Below are positions 6,539 to 14,389 of a stretch of DNA of 14,433 nt, one piece after another (position 1 is the first letter of the stretch; every line of letters starts with the position of its first letter). A program made the position numbers and the translations under genes. The stretch covers positions 1 to 14,433 of the forward strand of contig JBDTLH010000359.1 in NCBI GenBank assembly GCA_039934875.1, given 5' to 3'. Origin of the DNA: JBDTLH01 sp039934875. GTDB lineage: Bacteria > Acidobacteriota > Terriglobia > Terriglobales > Acidobacteriaceae. Under the pieces are notes generated by a model that saw only the letters and a list, made by a program, of their open reading frames with translations, was not told the origin of the DNA and made no database searches.

Positions 6539-7291
6539 TCACGCGGTGTAACCGCCGTCGATGGGAATGGCGGCGCCGGTTACCCAGCCGGATTCGTCGC
6601 TGGCCAGGTAGAGCGCGGCATGGGCAACGTCGGATGGCGTTCCGAAGCGGCCCATGGGATGGAGCGAGAGGCGCTGCTGCCGGGCCGCCGCCGGATCGGG
6701 AGCTTTGCTGATGAAGTCGGCGACCAGTTCGGTCTCCACGATGCCTGGGCAGAGGGCGTTTACGCGGATGTTTTCCAGTGCATAGTCGAGCGCCATTGAT
6801 TTGCTGAAAGCGATAACCGCGCCCTTGGTAGCGGTGTAGGCAGCGCGATCTTGGATGCCGATCAGTCCTCCGACGGAGGCGATGTTGATGATGGAGCCGC
6901 CGCCCGCCTTGCGCATGGGAGCAATCACCGCGCGGGAGAGCAACCAGAGGGCGCGGACATTGGTGTTGAAGTGCTGGTCCCATTCCGCTTCCGATTGCGT
7001 TTCGGCGGTACCGGCGATGAGCACGGCGGCGGAGTTGACGAGGACGTTTACCGATCCAAAGCGTTCGATGCTCTGGCGTACCATCACCTCGGCGGCGCGG
7101 GGGGCGGCGATGTCTTGGGCAATTGCGAGCGCCTGGCCCTTGCCCAGTGCCGAGGCGGCCTCATGCAGGCGCTCTTTGCGGCGAGCGACCAGTACCACAT
7201 TCGCGCCATGACGGGCGAAGAGTTCGGCGCAGGCGCGCCCTATGCCGCCGCCGGCTCCGGTGATGATCGCGGTCTTGTTGGCGAGACGCAT
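6539..7291 (-). CDS. Short-chain dehydrogenase/reductase (SDR family)
   Basis: This is a 250-residue classical SDR. It has the cofactor motif TGAGGGIG (residues 11-18), an NSAA segment at 86-89 in place of NNAG, and the catalytic residues Ser139, Tyr152 and Lys156 in the YTATK motif. Arg37 and Arg38 after the second strand (LVARRKE) suggest a preference for NADP(H). The C-terminal IPIDGGYTA ending is common in FabG-like enzymes. The substrate could be a 3-oxoacyl chain or another ketone or alcohol; the thioesterase upstream hints at acyl metabolism but does not prove it. The start lacks a purine-rich ribosome-binding site: the bases before it on this strand read CTCCT and then the heptad repeat. 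Initiation may therefore depend on coupling with the thioesterase, which stops 18 bases upstream. Confidence 0.9.
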   Translation of the reverse strand: MRLANKTAIITGAGGGIGRACAELFARHGANVVLVARRKERLHEAASALGKGQALAIAQDIAAPRAAEVMVRQSIERFGSVNVLVNSAAVLIAGTAETQSEAEWDQHFNTNVRALWLLSRAVIAPMRKAGGGSIINIASVGGLIGIQDRAAYTATKGAVIAFSKSMALDYALENIRVNALCPGIVETELVADFISKAPDPAAARQQRLSLHPMGRFGTPSDVAHAALYLASDESGWVTGAAIPIDGGYTA

Positions 7292-7298
7292 AGGAGCA

Positions 7299-7332
7299 GT
7301 TGTTAGTTGTTAGTTGTTAGTTGTTAGTTGTT
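7299..7332. repeat. Heptanucleotide tandem repeat (GTTGTTA, about 4.9 copies)
   Basis: Four perfect GTTGTTA units (7299-7326) are followed by six bases of a fifth. Read on the - strand it is (TAACAAC)n. It encodes the last seven residues of the thioesterase (QQLTTNN), supplies its TAA stop, and ends seven bases before the SDR start codon. Because the unit is seven bases and contains TAA, any three units place a stop in all three frames. Confidence 0.95.
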
Positions 7333-7849
7333 GGTTCTCGCGCGCGGCACGGGCCTCGCGCTTGCGCGCTTGTTCGGCTTTGCGCTGTTCGCGGCGGCGT
7401 CCGGCGTCTTCGTAGCGGCGGATTTCATCGTTGGTTTCGGGGAGAATGGGAGGCACGGGGACATGGTTGCCATGGCGATCGACGGCGACGAAGGTGAGAT
7501 AGGCGCTGCCGATGTGGCGGCGCGTCCCGGAGATGTAGTTTTCGACGTAGCACTTCACGCCGCACTCCATGGAGGTACTAAAGGCGCGGTTGACCGCGGA
7601 TTTAAGGATGAGCATGTCGCCGACGTGGACGGGCGCGACGAAATCAATGTGGTCCATGGAGGCGGTGACGACGTAGCTGCGCGAGTGGCGATGGGCGGCG
7701 AGCGCGCCGGAGATGTCGATGAAATGCATGAGGCGTCCGCCGAGCAGGTTGCCGAGAGGATTGGCGTCGTTGGGGAGCACGATTTCAATCATGTCCGATT
7801 TGGATTCGGCTACCGTGCGCGGCGCCAGATTGGTCGAGAGTGGTTCCAT
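7310..7849 (-). CDS. Acyl-CoA thioesterase, hotdog fold
   Basis: The protein has 179 residues, with a single hotdog domain over about residues 13-135. It matches the YciA/cytosolic acyl-CoA hydrolase type: PNDANPLGNLLGGRLMHFID carries Asn30 and Asp45, the catalytic-type residues, and the later HIDFVAPVHVGD motif is also typical. It should hydrolyse acyl-CoA to free acid and CoA in the cytoplasm. After the domain comes an unusual tail (about 141-171) made mostly of Arg, Lys, Glu, Gln and Ala, which probably forms a charged helix. The last seven residues come from a tandem repeat. It is the first gene of the - strand unit and faces the helicase gene across a 218-base divergent gap. Confidence 0.9.
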   Translation of the reverse strand: MEPLSTNLAPRTVAESKSDMIEIVLPNDANPLGNLLGGRLMHFIDISGALAAHRHSRSYVVTASMDHIDFVAPVHVGDMLILKSAVNRAFSTSMECGVKCYVENYISGTRRHIGSAYLTFVAVDRHGNHVPVPPILPETNDEIRRYEDAGRRREQRKAEQARKREARAARENQQLTTNN

Positions 7850-8055
7850 AAGCGGATAGATTACGAGGGTTGCGCGGGGGATTCAACGGCGTAAACCTTA
7901 CCCCAGAGGACACAAAGGAAAGAGAGAAGATTGGGAGCGCAAAATCCTGCTGTTTACGCGTTTTTGTTGTACAGACGCATGTAATAGGCCTGCATCTTTT
8001 GAGGAACGTGCGTGGAGGGGTTTGAATAGCGTTTGCTTCAGGCGGTGCGTGCGAT

Positions 8056-8061
8056 GATAAT
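8056..8061 (+). promoter_or_regulatory. Possible -10 element close to the helicase start
   Basis: GATAAT matches the -10 consensus at five of six positions and ends six bases before ATG 8068, so initiation would fall on or near the A of the start codon. A weak -35 candidate, TTGCTT (8034-8039), lies 16 bases upstream. This is weak evidence for a leaderless transcript. Confidence 0.25.
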
Positions 8062-8067
8062 AGGAGT

Positions 8068-11000
8068 ATGCCTTTCGCGTATTCTTCGCCCCTCAATGGA
8101 CTGCAACGGACGGCGGCGGACCACGATTTCGGTCCCATGCTGGTGCGGGCTGGGGCGGGGACAGGCAAGACCACGGTGCTCACGCAGCGGATATTCCGCC
8201 TGGTGCGGCAAGGCGTGGCTCCGGCGAATCAAATTCTGGCGATCACGTACACCAATGCGGCCGCCGAGGAGATGCAGGACCGCTTGCGTACGCTGCTGGG
8301 CGATGACGCGGACGGATTGAACGCCTGCACCTTCCACTCTTTCTGCCATGGGGTATTGCGCAAGGACAACAGCCTATTCCGGCTGCTCTCGAAGGAAGAC
8401 CTGTGGGTTTATCTGCGCAAAAACATCGGCGCTCTGGGACTAAATTATTTTTCCAAGGCGTCCGACCCGGGTAGGTTCTTGAACACGCTGCTCGGCTTTT
8501 TCGAGCGCTGCAATGACGAGCTGGTGAGCACGGCGGATTATCAGAAGTATGTAGATTGTATTGCCGCCGATGCTCATGCAGCGTTGCCCAGGGTCGGCGA
8601 GCCGGAAAAGGGAGCGCCGCCCACGCGGGAGCAGGTGGTGGAGCGATGCCGCGAGATCGCGCACGTCTTCGCCCGAGTGGAGCAGATGCTGGCGGAAGAG
8701 AATGTGGGGTCGTTCGGCGCGCTGATCGTACGCACCGCGCGCCTGTTTGCAACCGATATGAAGGCGCTGCAGCGGGAGCAGCAGCACGCGCGCATGATTC
8801 TGGTAGACGAGTTCCAGGACACGAACCACGCACAGTTAGAGATCGTGCGACGGCTGGCTGGCGCGGCGGGGAACGTATTCGCCGTGGGCGATCCGGACCA
8901 GGCGATCTTTCGCTTTCGCGGCGCGTCGGCAGGGGCATTCGACGATTTCCAGCGGGCTTTTCGGAGCGTGGTCGCAGTGACACTTCAGGAAAATCAGCGT
9001 TCGGTGCAGCCGGTGCTGGATGTGGCTTATGAACTGATCCGCAACAATCCCAGCGATCTCGATTCCGATTTTCAACGGGTGCCGCTGAAGAGCGGGAGGC
9101 TGAGGCGCGGCGAGGTTTCCCGTGCGGCGCAGAGCAGGGTACAACTGGTCCATCATGATGGAAGCAAAGTTGAGGCGCAGCAGGTGGCGCGCATGGTGCT
9201 GGAGCGCGCCACTGCAAAGGGAATCCCATGGAGCGACTTTGCCGTGCTTTATCGTGGGCACATAGCAGAGGCGGAGTTGGTCGGGGAGTTTGGCTCTCTC
9301 GGTATTCCGGTGAGCGTCACCGGCACTGACCTGCTCGATACGGAGCGAGGGCGCGACCTGATGGCAACGCTCAGGGCGATGGTGACGTTGGACGACAATG
9401 TCGCGCTTTTCAGGCTGGCGATGATGCCGCGCTTCGGACTCGATCCCCGTGAGGTGCAGGGCTCACTGAATGGCGCAGGGGCAGGCAAGCTGCACAGCGT
9501 TGCCGAGGCGATGGGAAATTTCGAGAACGGCAATCGTTTTATCGAAGCAATAACCAGGTTGCGCAAGCAGGCAGAGTGCGAGTCAACAGATGCGGCCCGT
9601 TGCATCGAGCGCATCATCGAATTGTTTGGCTGGGGCGGAGCACCGGAGGCGTACTATCTGTTGCGTTTTGTCCGCGAGTGGATGGATAAACCGTGCGTCG
9701 GCGCGGGCAGCAATCCAGGAAGACTGGCCGACTTCATGGATTACCTCGAATGGTGGGGAGAGGCCGGTGGGACCCTCAAGGCGGAAGAGCGCGATCTGTT
9801 GGGCGCACGGCTGCTGCCTCTGAGAGAGCCGAATGCGGTGAAGTTGATGACTGTCCACGCGGCCAAGGGGCTTGAGTTCAAGCATGTATTCATCGTGCGC
9901 ACAGCGAGTGCGTCGTTTCCGAAAAATTACATAGCAGACCTCTTCGACTTCCCCCAAGCATTGCGCAAGAGCAAACCCGAGACGATCGACGATAAGACAC
10001 TGCATGCTCAGGAGGAGCGGCGGCTCTTCTATGTCGCGGTCACTCGCGCGAAAGACGAGCTGGTGATTACAGGCAAACGCGCGCGCGGAAAAGACCCGGT
10101 ACCCAGCCGGTTCATGCGCGAGTTGCAGAAGTCGAAGGCGCTTGCCGGGGCACTCGATGTCTCCACCGCATCCCCTTATGTGGCGCGCGTTTTACAGGCT
10201 GGCGCAAGCCTGGAGTGGCATCAGTTACCAGCCTCCGCGGCGCTCCACCCCGCGACCTTGAAGCTGAGCGCATCGGCAATCGACAGCTACGACGCATGCC
10301 CAAAGAAATACTACTTTCAATACGAATGGCGCTTGCCGTACGAGCCTAGCGCGCAGGCGCAATACGGATCGGCGGTGCATCTTGCGCTGCGCGATCTCTA
10401 CGACAGTGTTCGCTTGGGGCGCGTGATCTCCGGCCAACAATTCATTGCATGCTTCACCTCCGCATTTCGCGCATATGAAAATACTGTGGAAGAGCGGCAC
10501 CAGTTCGACCTGATGATGGCGCAGGGAACCCGCGTACTCACCGCGTTTTATCAACAGGAGATCGTAGACAAACCTTTGCCACAGGTGCTCGCGCTAGAGA
10601 CCTCGTTCGAGTTTCCGGTGGACGGGATTATGGTGCGGGGCCGCATGGACCGCATCGACCGGGTGGGCGCCGCAGCGCAGGTGCTGGATTACAAGACGGG
10701 CAATGCCAAAGATGAAGAGACGGCGAAGAAGAGCATGCAGCTCTCCATCTACGCCATGGCGGCAGCGGAAAAAATGGGACTGCCCGTCGAGCAAGTGGGA
10801 TTTTACAACCTGGAAAACAACTTGCCCGTGATGGCTGACCGGACCGCGCGCGATCTGGATGCGGCCAGAGAAAAGATTATCGCAGTGGCTGCGGGTATTC
10901 GGGCGGGCGACTTCCATGCCATTCCGAACGAACAGAGCAATTGCCGATATTGCGGTTATCGCATGCTCTGTCCGGATACGGCGGCGAAGTACTTCGATCC

Positions 11001-11070
11001 GGATGGGGCGGAGATGGGCCTCGAAATCGCCCCCGCTTCCAATAACGAAGGACAGTTGAAGCTGTTCTGA
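8068..11070 (+). CDS. UvrD-type helicase fused to a RecB/Cas4-like Fe-S nuclease
   Basis: The 1000-residue protein joins an SF1A helicase to a nuclease. Helicase motifs in order are Q13 (Q motif), Walker A GAGTGKT (29-35), VDEFQD (246-251), GDPDQAIFRFRG, TVHAAKGLEF (595-604) and EERRLFYVAVTRAK (649-662). The C-terminal PD-(D/E)XK nuclease shows Asp861, Asp874 and Lys876 in LDYKTG, and Gln891 and Tyr895 in QLSIY. Four cysteines, Cys744 and then Cys959, Cys962 and Cys968, have the one-plus-three layout that binds a 4Fe-4S cluster in AddB, AdnB and Cas4 nucleases. It likely unwinds and resects DNA ends. No AddA/AddB-like partner gene is adjacent. The start is unambiguous: a stop at 8023-8025 precedes it with no other start codon between, and the next Met would remove the Q motif. 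AGGAG is only one base from ATG. Confidence 0.94.
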   Translation: MPFAYSSPLNGLQRTAADHDFGPMLVRAGAGTGKTTVLTQRIFRLVRQGVAPANQILAITYTNAAAEEMQDRLRTLLGDDADGLNACTFHSFCHGVLRKDNSLFRLLSKEDLWVYLRKNIGALGLNYFSKASDPGRFLNTLLGFFERCNDELVSTADYQKYVDCIAADAHAALPRVGEPEKGAPPTREQVVERCREIAHVFARVEQMLAEENVGSFGALIVRTARLFATDMKALQREQQHARMILVDEFQDTNHAQLEIVRRLAGAAGNVFAVGDPDQAIFRFRGASAGAFDDFQRAFRSVVAVTLQENQRSVQPVLDVAYELIRNNPSDLDSDFQRVPLKSGRLRRGEVSRAAQSRVQLVHHDGSKVEAQQVARMVLERATAKGIPWSDFAVLYRGHIAEAELVGEFGSLGIPVSVTGTDLLDTERGRDLMATLRAMVTLDDNVALFRLAMMPRFGLDPREVQGSLNGAGAGKLHSVAEAMGNFENGNRFIEAITRLRKQAECESTDAARCIERIIELFGWGGAPEAYYLLRFVREWMDKPCVGAGSNPGRLADFMDYLEWWGEAGGTLKAEERDLLGARLLPLREPNAVKLMTVHAAKGLEFKHVFIVRTASASFPKNYIADLFDFPQALRKSKPETIDDKTLHAQEERRLFYVAVTRAKDELVITGKRARGKDPVPSRFMRELQKSKALAGALDVSTASPYVARVLQAGASLEWHQLPASAALHPATLKLSASAIDSYDACPKKYYFQYEWRLPYEPSAQAQYGSAVHLALRDLYDSVRLGRVISGQQFIACFTSAFRAYENTVEERHQFDLMMAQGTRVLTAFYQQEIVDKPLPQVLALETSFEFPVDGIMVRGRMDRIDRVGAAAQVLDYKTGNAKDEETAKKSMQLSIYAMAAAEKMGLPVEQVGFYNLENNLPVMADRTARDLDAAREKIIAVAAGIRAGDFHAIPNEQSNCRYCGYRMLCPDTAAKYFDPDGAEMGLEIAPASNNEGQLKLF

Positions 11071-11170
11071 AAAAGTGCTTCGCGACTAACCTCTTTCCTT
11101 TTCGTCCGTCAGACACGCTGAGTGGTGCGGGGGAACTTCCGCATCGTTGCTTTCGTATTACGAGCTGTCA

Positions 11171-11176
11171 GAGGGA
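11171..11176 (+). promoter_or_regulatory. Ribosome-binding site supporting a TTG start
   Basis: GAGGGA is followed by a six-base spacer and TTG at 11183. An earlier in-frame TTG at 11147 has its nearest purine run (GGGGGAA) too far upstream. Confidence 0.55.
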
Positions 11177-11182
11177 ACGAAC

Positions 11183-12442
11183 TTGCGCTTCTGGGACCTG
11201 GTCAAAGATACGTTGCAGGCGCTGTGGGCACATAAGCTGCGCACCGGGCTGACGATGTTCGGCATCGCCTGGGGCATCGTGTCGATCGTGTTGATGATGG
11301 GTGCGGGCGAAGGCCTGGCGGTGGGCCAGCAGAACAACATGGCGACCCTGGGCAAAGACATCATGATCGTCTTCGCCGGCACCACGTCGATGCAGGCGGG
11401 CGGCGCGCGCGCGGGCAGGCGGGTGCGCTGGACTTACGATGATGTGCTCGCGGTCGAGGAGCACGCCAAAGACTGCAAATATGTGCTGCCGGAACTCAAT
11501 AGCCGCGGCACCAAAGTACACTCCGCCTCGAATGCCGGAAATTTTGAAGTCACCGGTTCCACCCCGCCCTTCTCTGAGATACGCAGCCTGGATGTTGCAG
11601 CCGGGCGCTTCTACAACTGGCAGGACCTCAATCAGGCCAATCGCGTAGCATTTATTGGCAGCGACGTAAAAAAGCAGTTGTTCGCCGGCAGCGGCGCAGT
11701 CGGTGAAAACATCTACCTGAATGGCATTCCTTACATCGTCATCGGCGTGATGAAGACGAAGGAGCAAGACTCCAGCTATGACGGCCAGGACGTCAGCAAG
11801 GTCTTTATCCCTTATACCGCGCAGCGCACCGACTTTCCGTTGCCGCCGCCCGACCACGCCGACACGCTGAACCGCATGTTGGTGACGCCCATGTCGCTGG
11901 AGCAACATCCTGCCTGCAAGGCCGAGTTGCTGGCGACGCTCGGCTCCCGACATCATTTCGATCCCAAAGACAAAGAAGCGGCAGGCGTCTGGGACACCGT
12001 TGAGGACGCCAAAGAATTCAAGCAGATGACTGATGGGATGAAGCTTTTTCTCGGCGCAGTCGGTTTTACCACGCTGCTGCTCGGCGGCCTGGGTGTAATG
12101 AACGTGATGCTGGTCGCGGTCCGCGAACGCACGCGTGAGATTGGAGTGCGCAAGGCGTTGGGGGCGAACGCGCGCACTATCCTGCGGCAGTTCTTTTTGG
12201 AGAGCTTGATAGTAGCGGGGGTGAGCGGGGCAGTCGGATTTTCTGTGGCCTACGGATTCTGCGCGGTGGTGGACCTGCTGCCGATGCCCCCATTCTTCGC
12301 GGGATTGCTGCCGACCTGGCAATCGGGAGCGTTGGCGTTCGCGCTGCTGACCATCATCTCCGTCGCGTCGGCGCTCTATCCGGCGAGCCGGGCCGCGCAT
12401 ATTGATCCCATCGAAGCTTTGCGCCACGAGGCAGGGGGTTAA
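11183..12442 (+). CDS. ABC transporter permease, MacB/FtsX type (first of a pair)
   Basis: The protein is 419 residues if it starts at TTG 11183; a TTG at 11147 would add twelve. One hydrophobic helix near the N terminus (about 22-42) is followed by a large extracytoplasmic MacB-type core domain, and three C-terminal helices form the FtsX domain from about residue 290. The cytoplasmic loop VRERTREIGVRKALGA (about 312-327) is the typical contact with an ABC ATPase. Type VII systems of this kind usually move force or substrates across the periplasmic side rather than transporting through the membrane. No ATPase or membrane-fusion gene lies next to it in this window. It shares the GGxRAGxxVR motif with the permease that follows nine bases later, so the two probably form a heterodimer. 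Confidence 0.88.
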   Translation: MRFWDLVKDTLQALWAHKLRTGLTMFGIAWGIVSIVLMMGAGEGLAVGQQNNMATLGKDIMIVFAGTTSMQAGGARAGRRVRWTYDDVLAVEEHAKDCKYVLPELNSRGTKVHSASNAGNFEVTGSTPPFSEIRSLDVAAGRFYNWQDLNQANRVAFIGSDVKKQLFAGSGAVGENIYLNGIPYIVIGVMKTKEQDSSYDGQDVSKVFIPYTAQRTDFPLPPPDHADTLNRMLVTPMSLEQHPACKAELLATLGSRHHFDPKDKEAAGVWDTVEDAKEFKQMTDGMKLFLGAVGFTTLLLGGLGVMNVMLVAVRERTREIGVRKALGANARTILRQFFLESLIVAGVSGAVGFSVAYGFCAVVDLLPMPPFFAGLLPTWQSGALAFALLTIISVASALYPASRAAHIDPIEALRHEAGG

Positions 12443-12451
12443 AGATAAACC

Positions 12452-13702
12452 ATGTTTAAGCAGATCCTCGAAGACGCCTGGAACGCGCTCTTACGCAATC
12501 GTTCGCGCAGTGCGCTGACCATGCTGGGCATCGTGTGGGGCATAGTCGCCGTCACCATGTTGATCGCTTACGGCGGTGGCTTCCGCAGCGTGCTGCTCAA
12601 TGCATTCAATTCGTTCGGTCACTCCGTGGTCATCGGGTGGCCGGCGCAGACCAGCGAGCAGGCCGGCGGACAGCGCGCCGGAAAAAAGGTGCGCGTGGAA
12701 CAGGCGGACATCGAGCGCGTCAAGCAGTTACCCATCATTCGTTACGCCTGCGGGGAAACGGTGCATGACGAGAAGGTGGAATCAGGAGACCGACTGATCG
12801 ACGGCACCGTGCGCGGCGTGTGCGCCGAGTATGGCGAGATGCGCAACGAGGTCGCCGCGCAGGGGCGCTGGATCAACAAGGCGGACATGTCCGAGCGCCG
12901 CCGCGTCGCTTTTATTGGCGGCAAAATTTATCAGAAGCTCTTTGCCGGCAAGCCCGCGATCGGCGAAGACATCACCATCGGCGGCGTCCATTTCACCGTC
13001 ATCGGCATCATGAATCGCAAGCTGCAGATGAGCAACTACTTCACCAGCGATGACGAGAGCATCTGGATCCCATTTACCACGGCGGGTGATCTCTGGGACA
13101 CCAAATATGCCAGCGTGCTGCTATTCCAACCGGTGGCGCCGCAGTTCGAGAAGGACGCCGAAAAGCAGGTCCTCGCGGCCCTGGCCGACCGCCAGCAGTT
13201 TTCGCCGACTGACAAAAAAGCCATGATGATGATGGGCCAGGAGGCGATGCGCCCTTTCATCGACGGCATTACGATCGGACTGCAAGTGCTGTTGCTGTTC
13301 ATCGGCGCGCTCACGCTTGGTATCGGCGGAGTAGGCGTGATGAACATTATGCTGGTGTCCGTCGATGAGCGCATCCGCGAGATCGGATTGCGGCGCGCGC
13401 TGGGCGCGACCAAGCGCATCATCCGCCTGCAATTTCTTACGGAAGCCATGGTGATGATGTTGCTGGGCGGCGCAATCGGCATCCTGCTCGCCTACGTGAT
13501 TGCCGCGGTCACGCCGAGGATACCCATGCTGGGTCCCCTCTTTGAAGACACCAGCGGGAAAGGCGACATTCAATTGGCGATCACGCCGATGACCGTGGTT
13601 ATCTCCTCGCTAGTCCTGATTGTGATTGGCATTTTGAGCGGACTTGCACCGGCCATCAAGGCGTCGAAACTCGATCCCGTCGAAGCCCTGCGGTATGAAT
13701 GA
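12452..13702 (+). CDS. ABC transporter permease, MacB/FtsX type (second of a pair)
   Basis: This is a 416-residue relative of the preceding permease with the same layout: an N-terminal helix (about 20-42, in LTMLGIVWGIVAVTML), a periplasmic core with QAGGQRAGKKVR near its start, and a C-terminal FtsX domain with three helices from about residue 270. VDERIREIGLRRALGA (about 306-321) is its ATPase-contact loop. The two proteins align throughout but have diverged considerably, which fits an old duplication and a heterodimeric pump. The ATG lies nine bases after the upstream stop, with no clear ribosome-binding site, so coupled translation is likely. The substrate is unknown; macrolide export should not be assumed. 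Confidence 0.88.
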   Translation: MFKQILEDAWNALLRNRSRSALTMLGIVWGIVAVTMLIAYGGGFRSVLLNAFNSFGHSVVIGWPAQTSEQAGGQRAGKKVRVEQADIERVKQLPIIRYACGETVHDEKVESGDRLIDGTVRGVCAEYGEMRNEVAAQGRWINKADMSERRRVAFIGGKIYQKLFAGKPAIGEDITIGGVHFTVIGIMNRKLQMSNYFTSDDESIWIPFTTAGDLWDTKYASVLLFQPVAPQFEKDAEKQVLAALADRQQFSPTDKKAMMMMGQEAMRPFIDGITIGLQVLLLFIGALTLGIGGVGVMNIMLVSVDERIREIGLRRALGATKRIIRLQFLTEAMVMMLLGGAIGILLAYVIAAVTPRIPMLGPLFEDTSGKGDIQLAITPMTVVISSLVLIVIGILSGLAPAIKASKLDPVEALRYE

Positions 13703-13716
13703 TAACCTGACATCTC

Positions 13717-14343
13717 ATGCTCTCAGGAATTCTAGCTAAAGTTGCCGCCACTATTATCTCGATCATCTCCGCCGGCGGTTATTTGGGCGTCACACTTCTC
13801 ATGGCAATCGAATCGGCGTGTATTCCGTTGCCGTCAGAGGTGATCATGCCATTTGCCGGATATCTGGTCCACACCGGACAGTTCAATCTGTGGATCGTCG
13901 CCACCGCAGGCGCAATCGGATGCAATCTCGGCTCCATTGTGGGGTATGAAATAGGCTTCCATGGAGGGCGTCCGATGGTGGAGCGCTTCGGAAGATATGT
14001 GCTGCTGAACCGGCACGACCTTGAGATCGCCGAGCATTTCTTCGACCGCCACGGGGCCATCGCGATCTTTATTGGAAGGTTGCTGCCGGTGGTCCGCACC
14101 TTTATCGCGCTGCCTGCGGGAGTAGCCAGGATGCCGCGCGTCCGCTTCCACATCTATACCTTCTTAGGATCGTGGCCCTGGTGCCTGGCGCTGGCGTATA
14201 TCGGCATGAAGCTGGGCAACCACTGGGACACGCTTGGCAAATACTTCCATCGCTTCGATGCTTTAATCCTGGTGGCGCTGCTGATCGGGATTGCATTGTT
14301 TTTGCGCTCCCACTGGAAGAACCGAATGCGGGCCGTAGCCTAG
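13717..14343 (+). CDS. DedA-family membrane protein (VTT domain)
   Basis: The 208-residue protein has the DedA signature. Acidic residues Glu32 and Glu41 lie in MAIESACIPLPSEVIMPFAG, and Arg121 and Arg127 lie in GRLLPVVRTF, six residues apart like the essential arginines of E. coli DedA proteins. The PAGVARMPRVRFHIYTFLG segment completes the core, and a C-terminal helix is followed by a basic tail. Members flip or redistribute lipids such as undecaprenyl phosphate or phosphatidylethanolamine and support envelope stability and drug tolerance; which lipid applies here is not visible. The gene starts 14 bases after the permease stop without a clear ribosome-binding site, so it may be read through from the permease pair. 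Confidence 0.9.
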   Translation: MLSGILAKVAATIISIISAGGYLGVTLLMAIESACIPLPSEVIMPFAGYLVHTGQFNLWIVATAGAIGCNLGSIVGYEIGFHGGRPMVERFGRYVLLNRHDLEIAEHFFDRHGAIAIFIGRLLPVVRTFIALPAGVARMPRVRFHIYTFLGSWPWCLALAYIGMKLGNHWDTLGKYFHRFDALILVALLIGIALFLRSHWKNRMRAVA

Positions 14344-14373
14344 TTCACGTCGCATCGGGTGCCCTCAGCGCGA

Positions 14374-14379
14374 TATACT
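14374..14379 (+). promoter_or_regulatory. Possible -10 element close to the miaB start
   Basis: TATACT matches five of six -10 positions and ends ten bases before ATG 14390, which would give a very short leader. No good -35 box is visible at the expected distance, so this is a weak call. Confidence 0.22.
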
Positions 14380-14389
14380 TCAAGTGAGC

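Noticed and set aside
7897..7935. Purine-rich stretch in the divergent region resembling a degenerate dispersed repeat
   Set aside because: Only one copy is present in the window, so a repeat cannot be shown.
7889..7959. Inverted repeat GCGTAAAC / GTTTACGC in the divergent intergenic region
   Set aside because: Eight-base arms 55 bases apart are roughly expected by chance in a 218-base region; no further support.
8068..11070. Reading the helicase-nuclease as part of a named phage-defence system
   Set aside because: No defence genes, integrase or other island signs flank it; neighbours look like ordinary chromosomal genes.
11126..11143. Small hairpin TGCGG/CCGCA between the helicase and permease genes
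   Set aside because: It has a five-pair stem without a T-run, which is insufficient for a terminator call.
11168..12427. A 419-codon open frame on the - strand covering the first permease
   Set aside because: The opposite strand encodes a clear MacB/FtsX permease; this frame is a high-GC antisense shadow without motifs.
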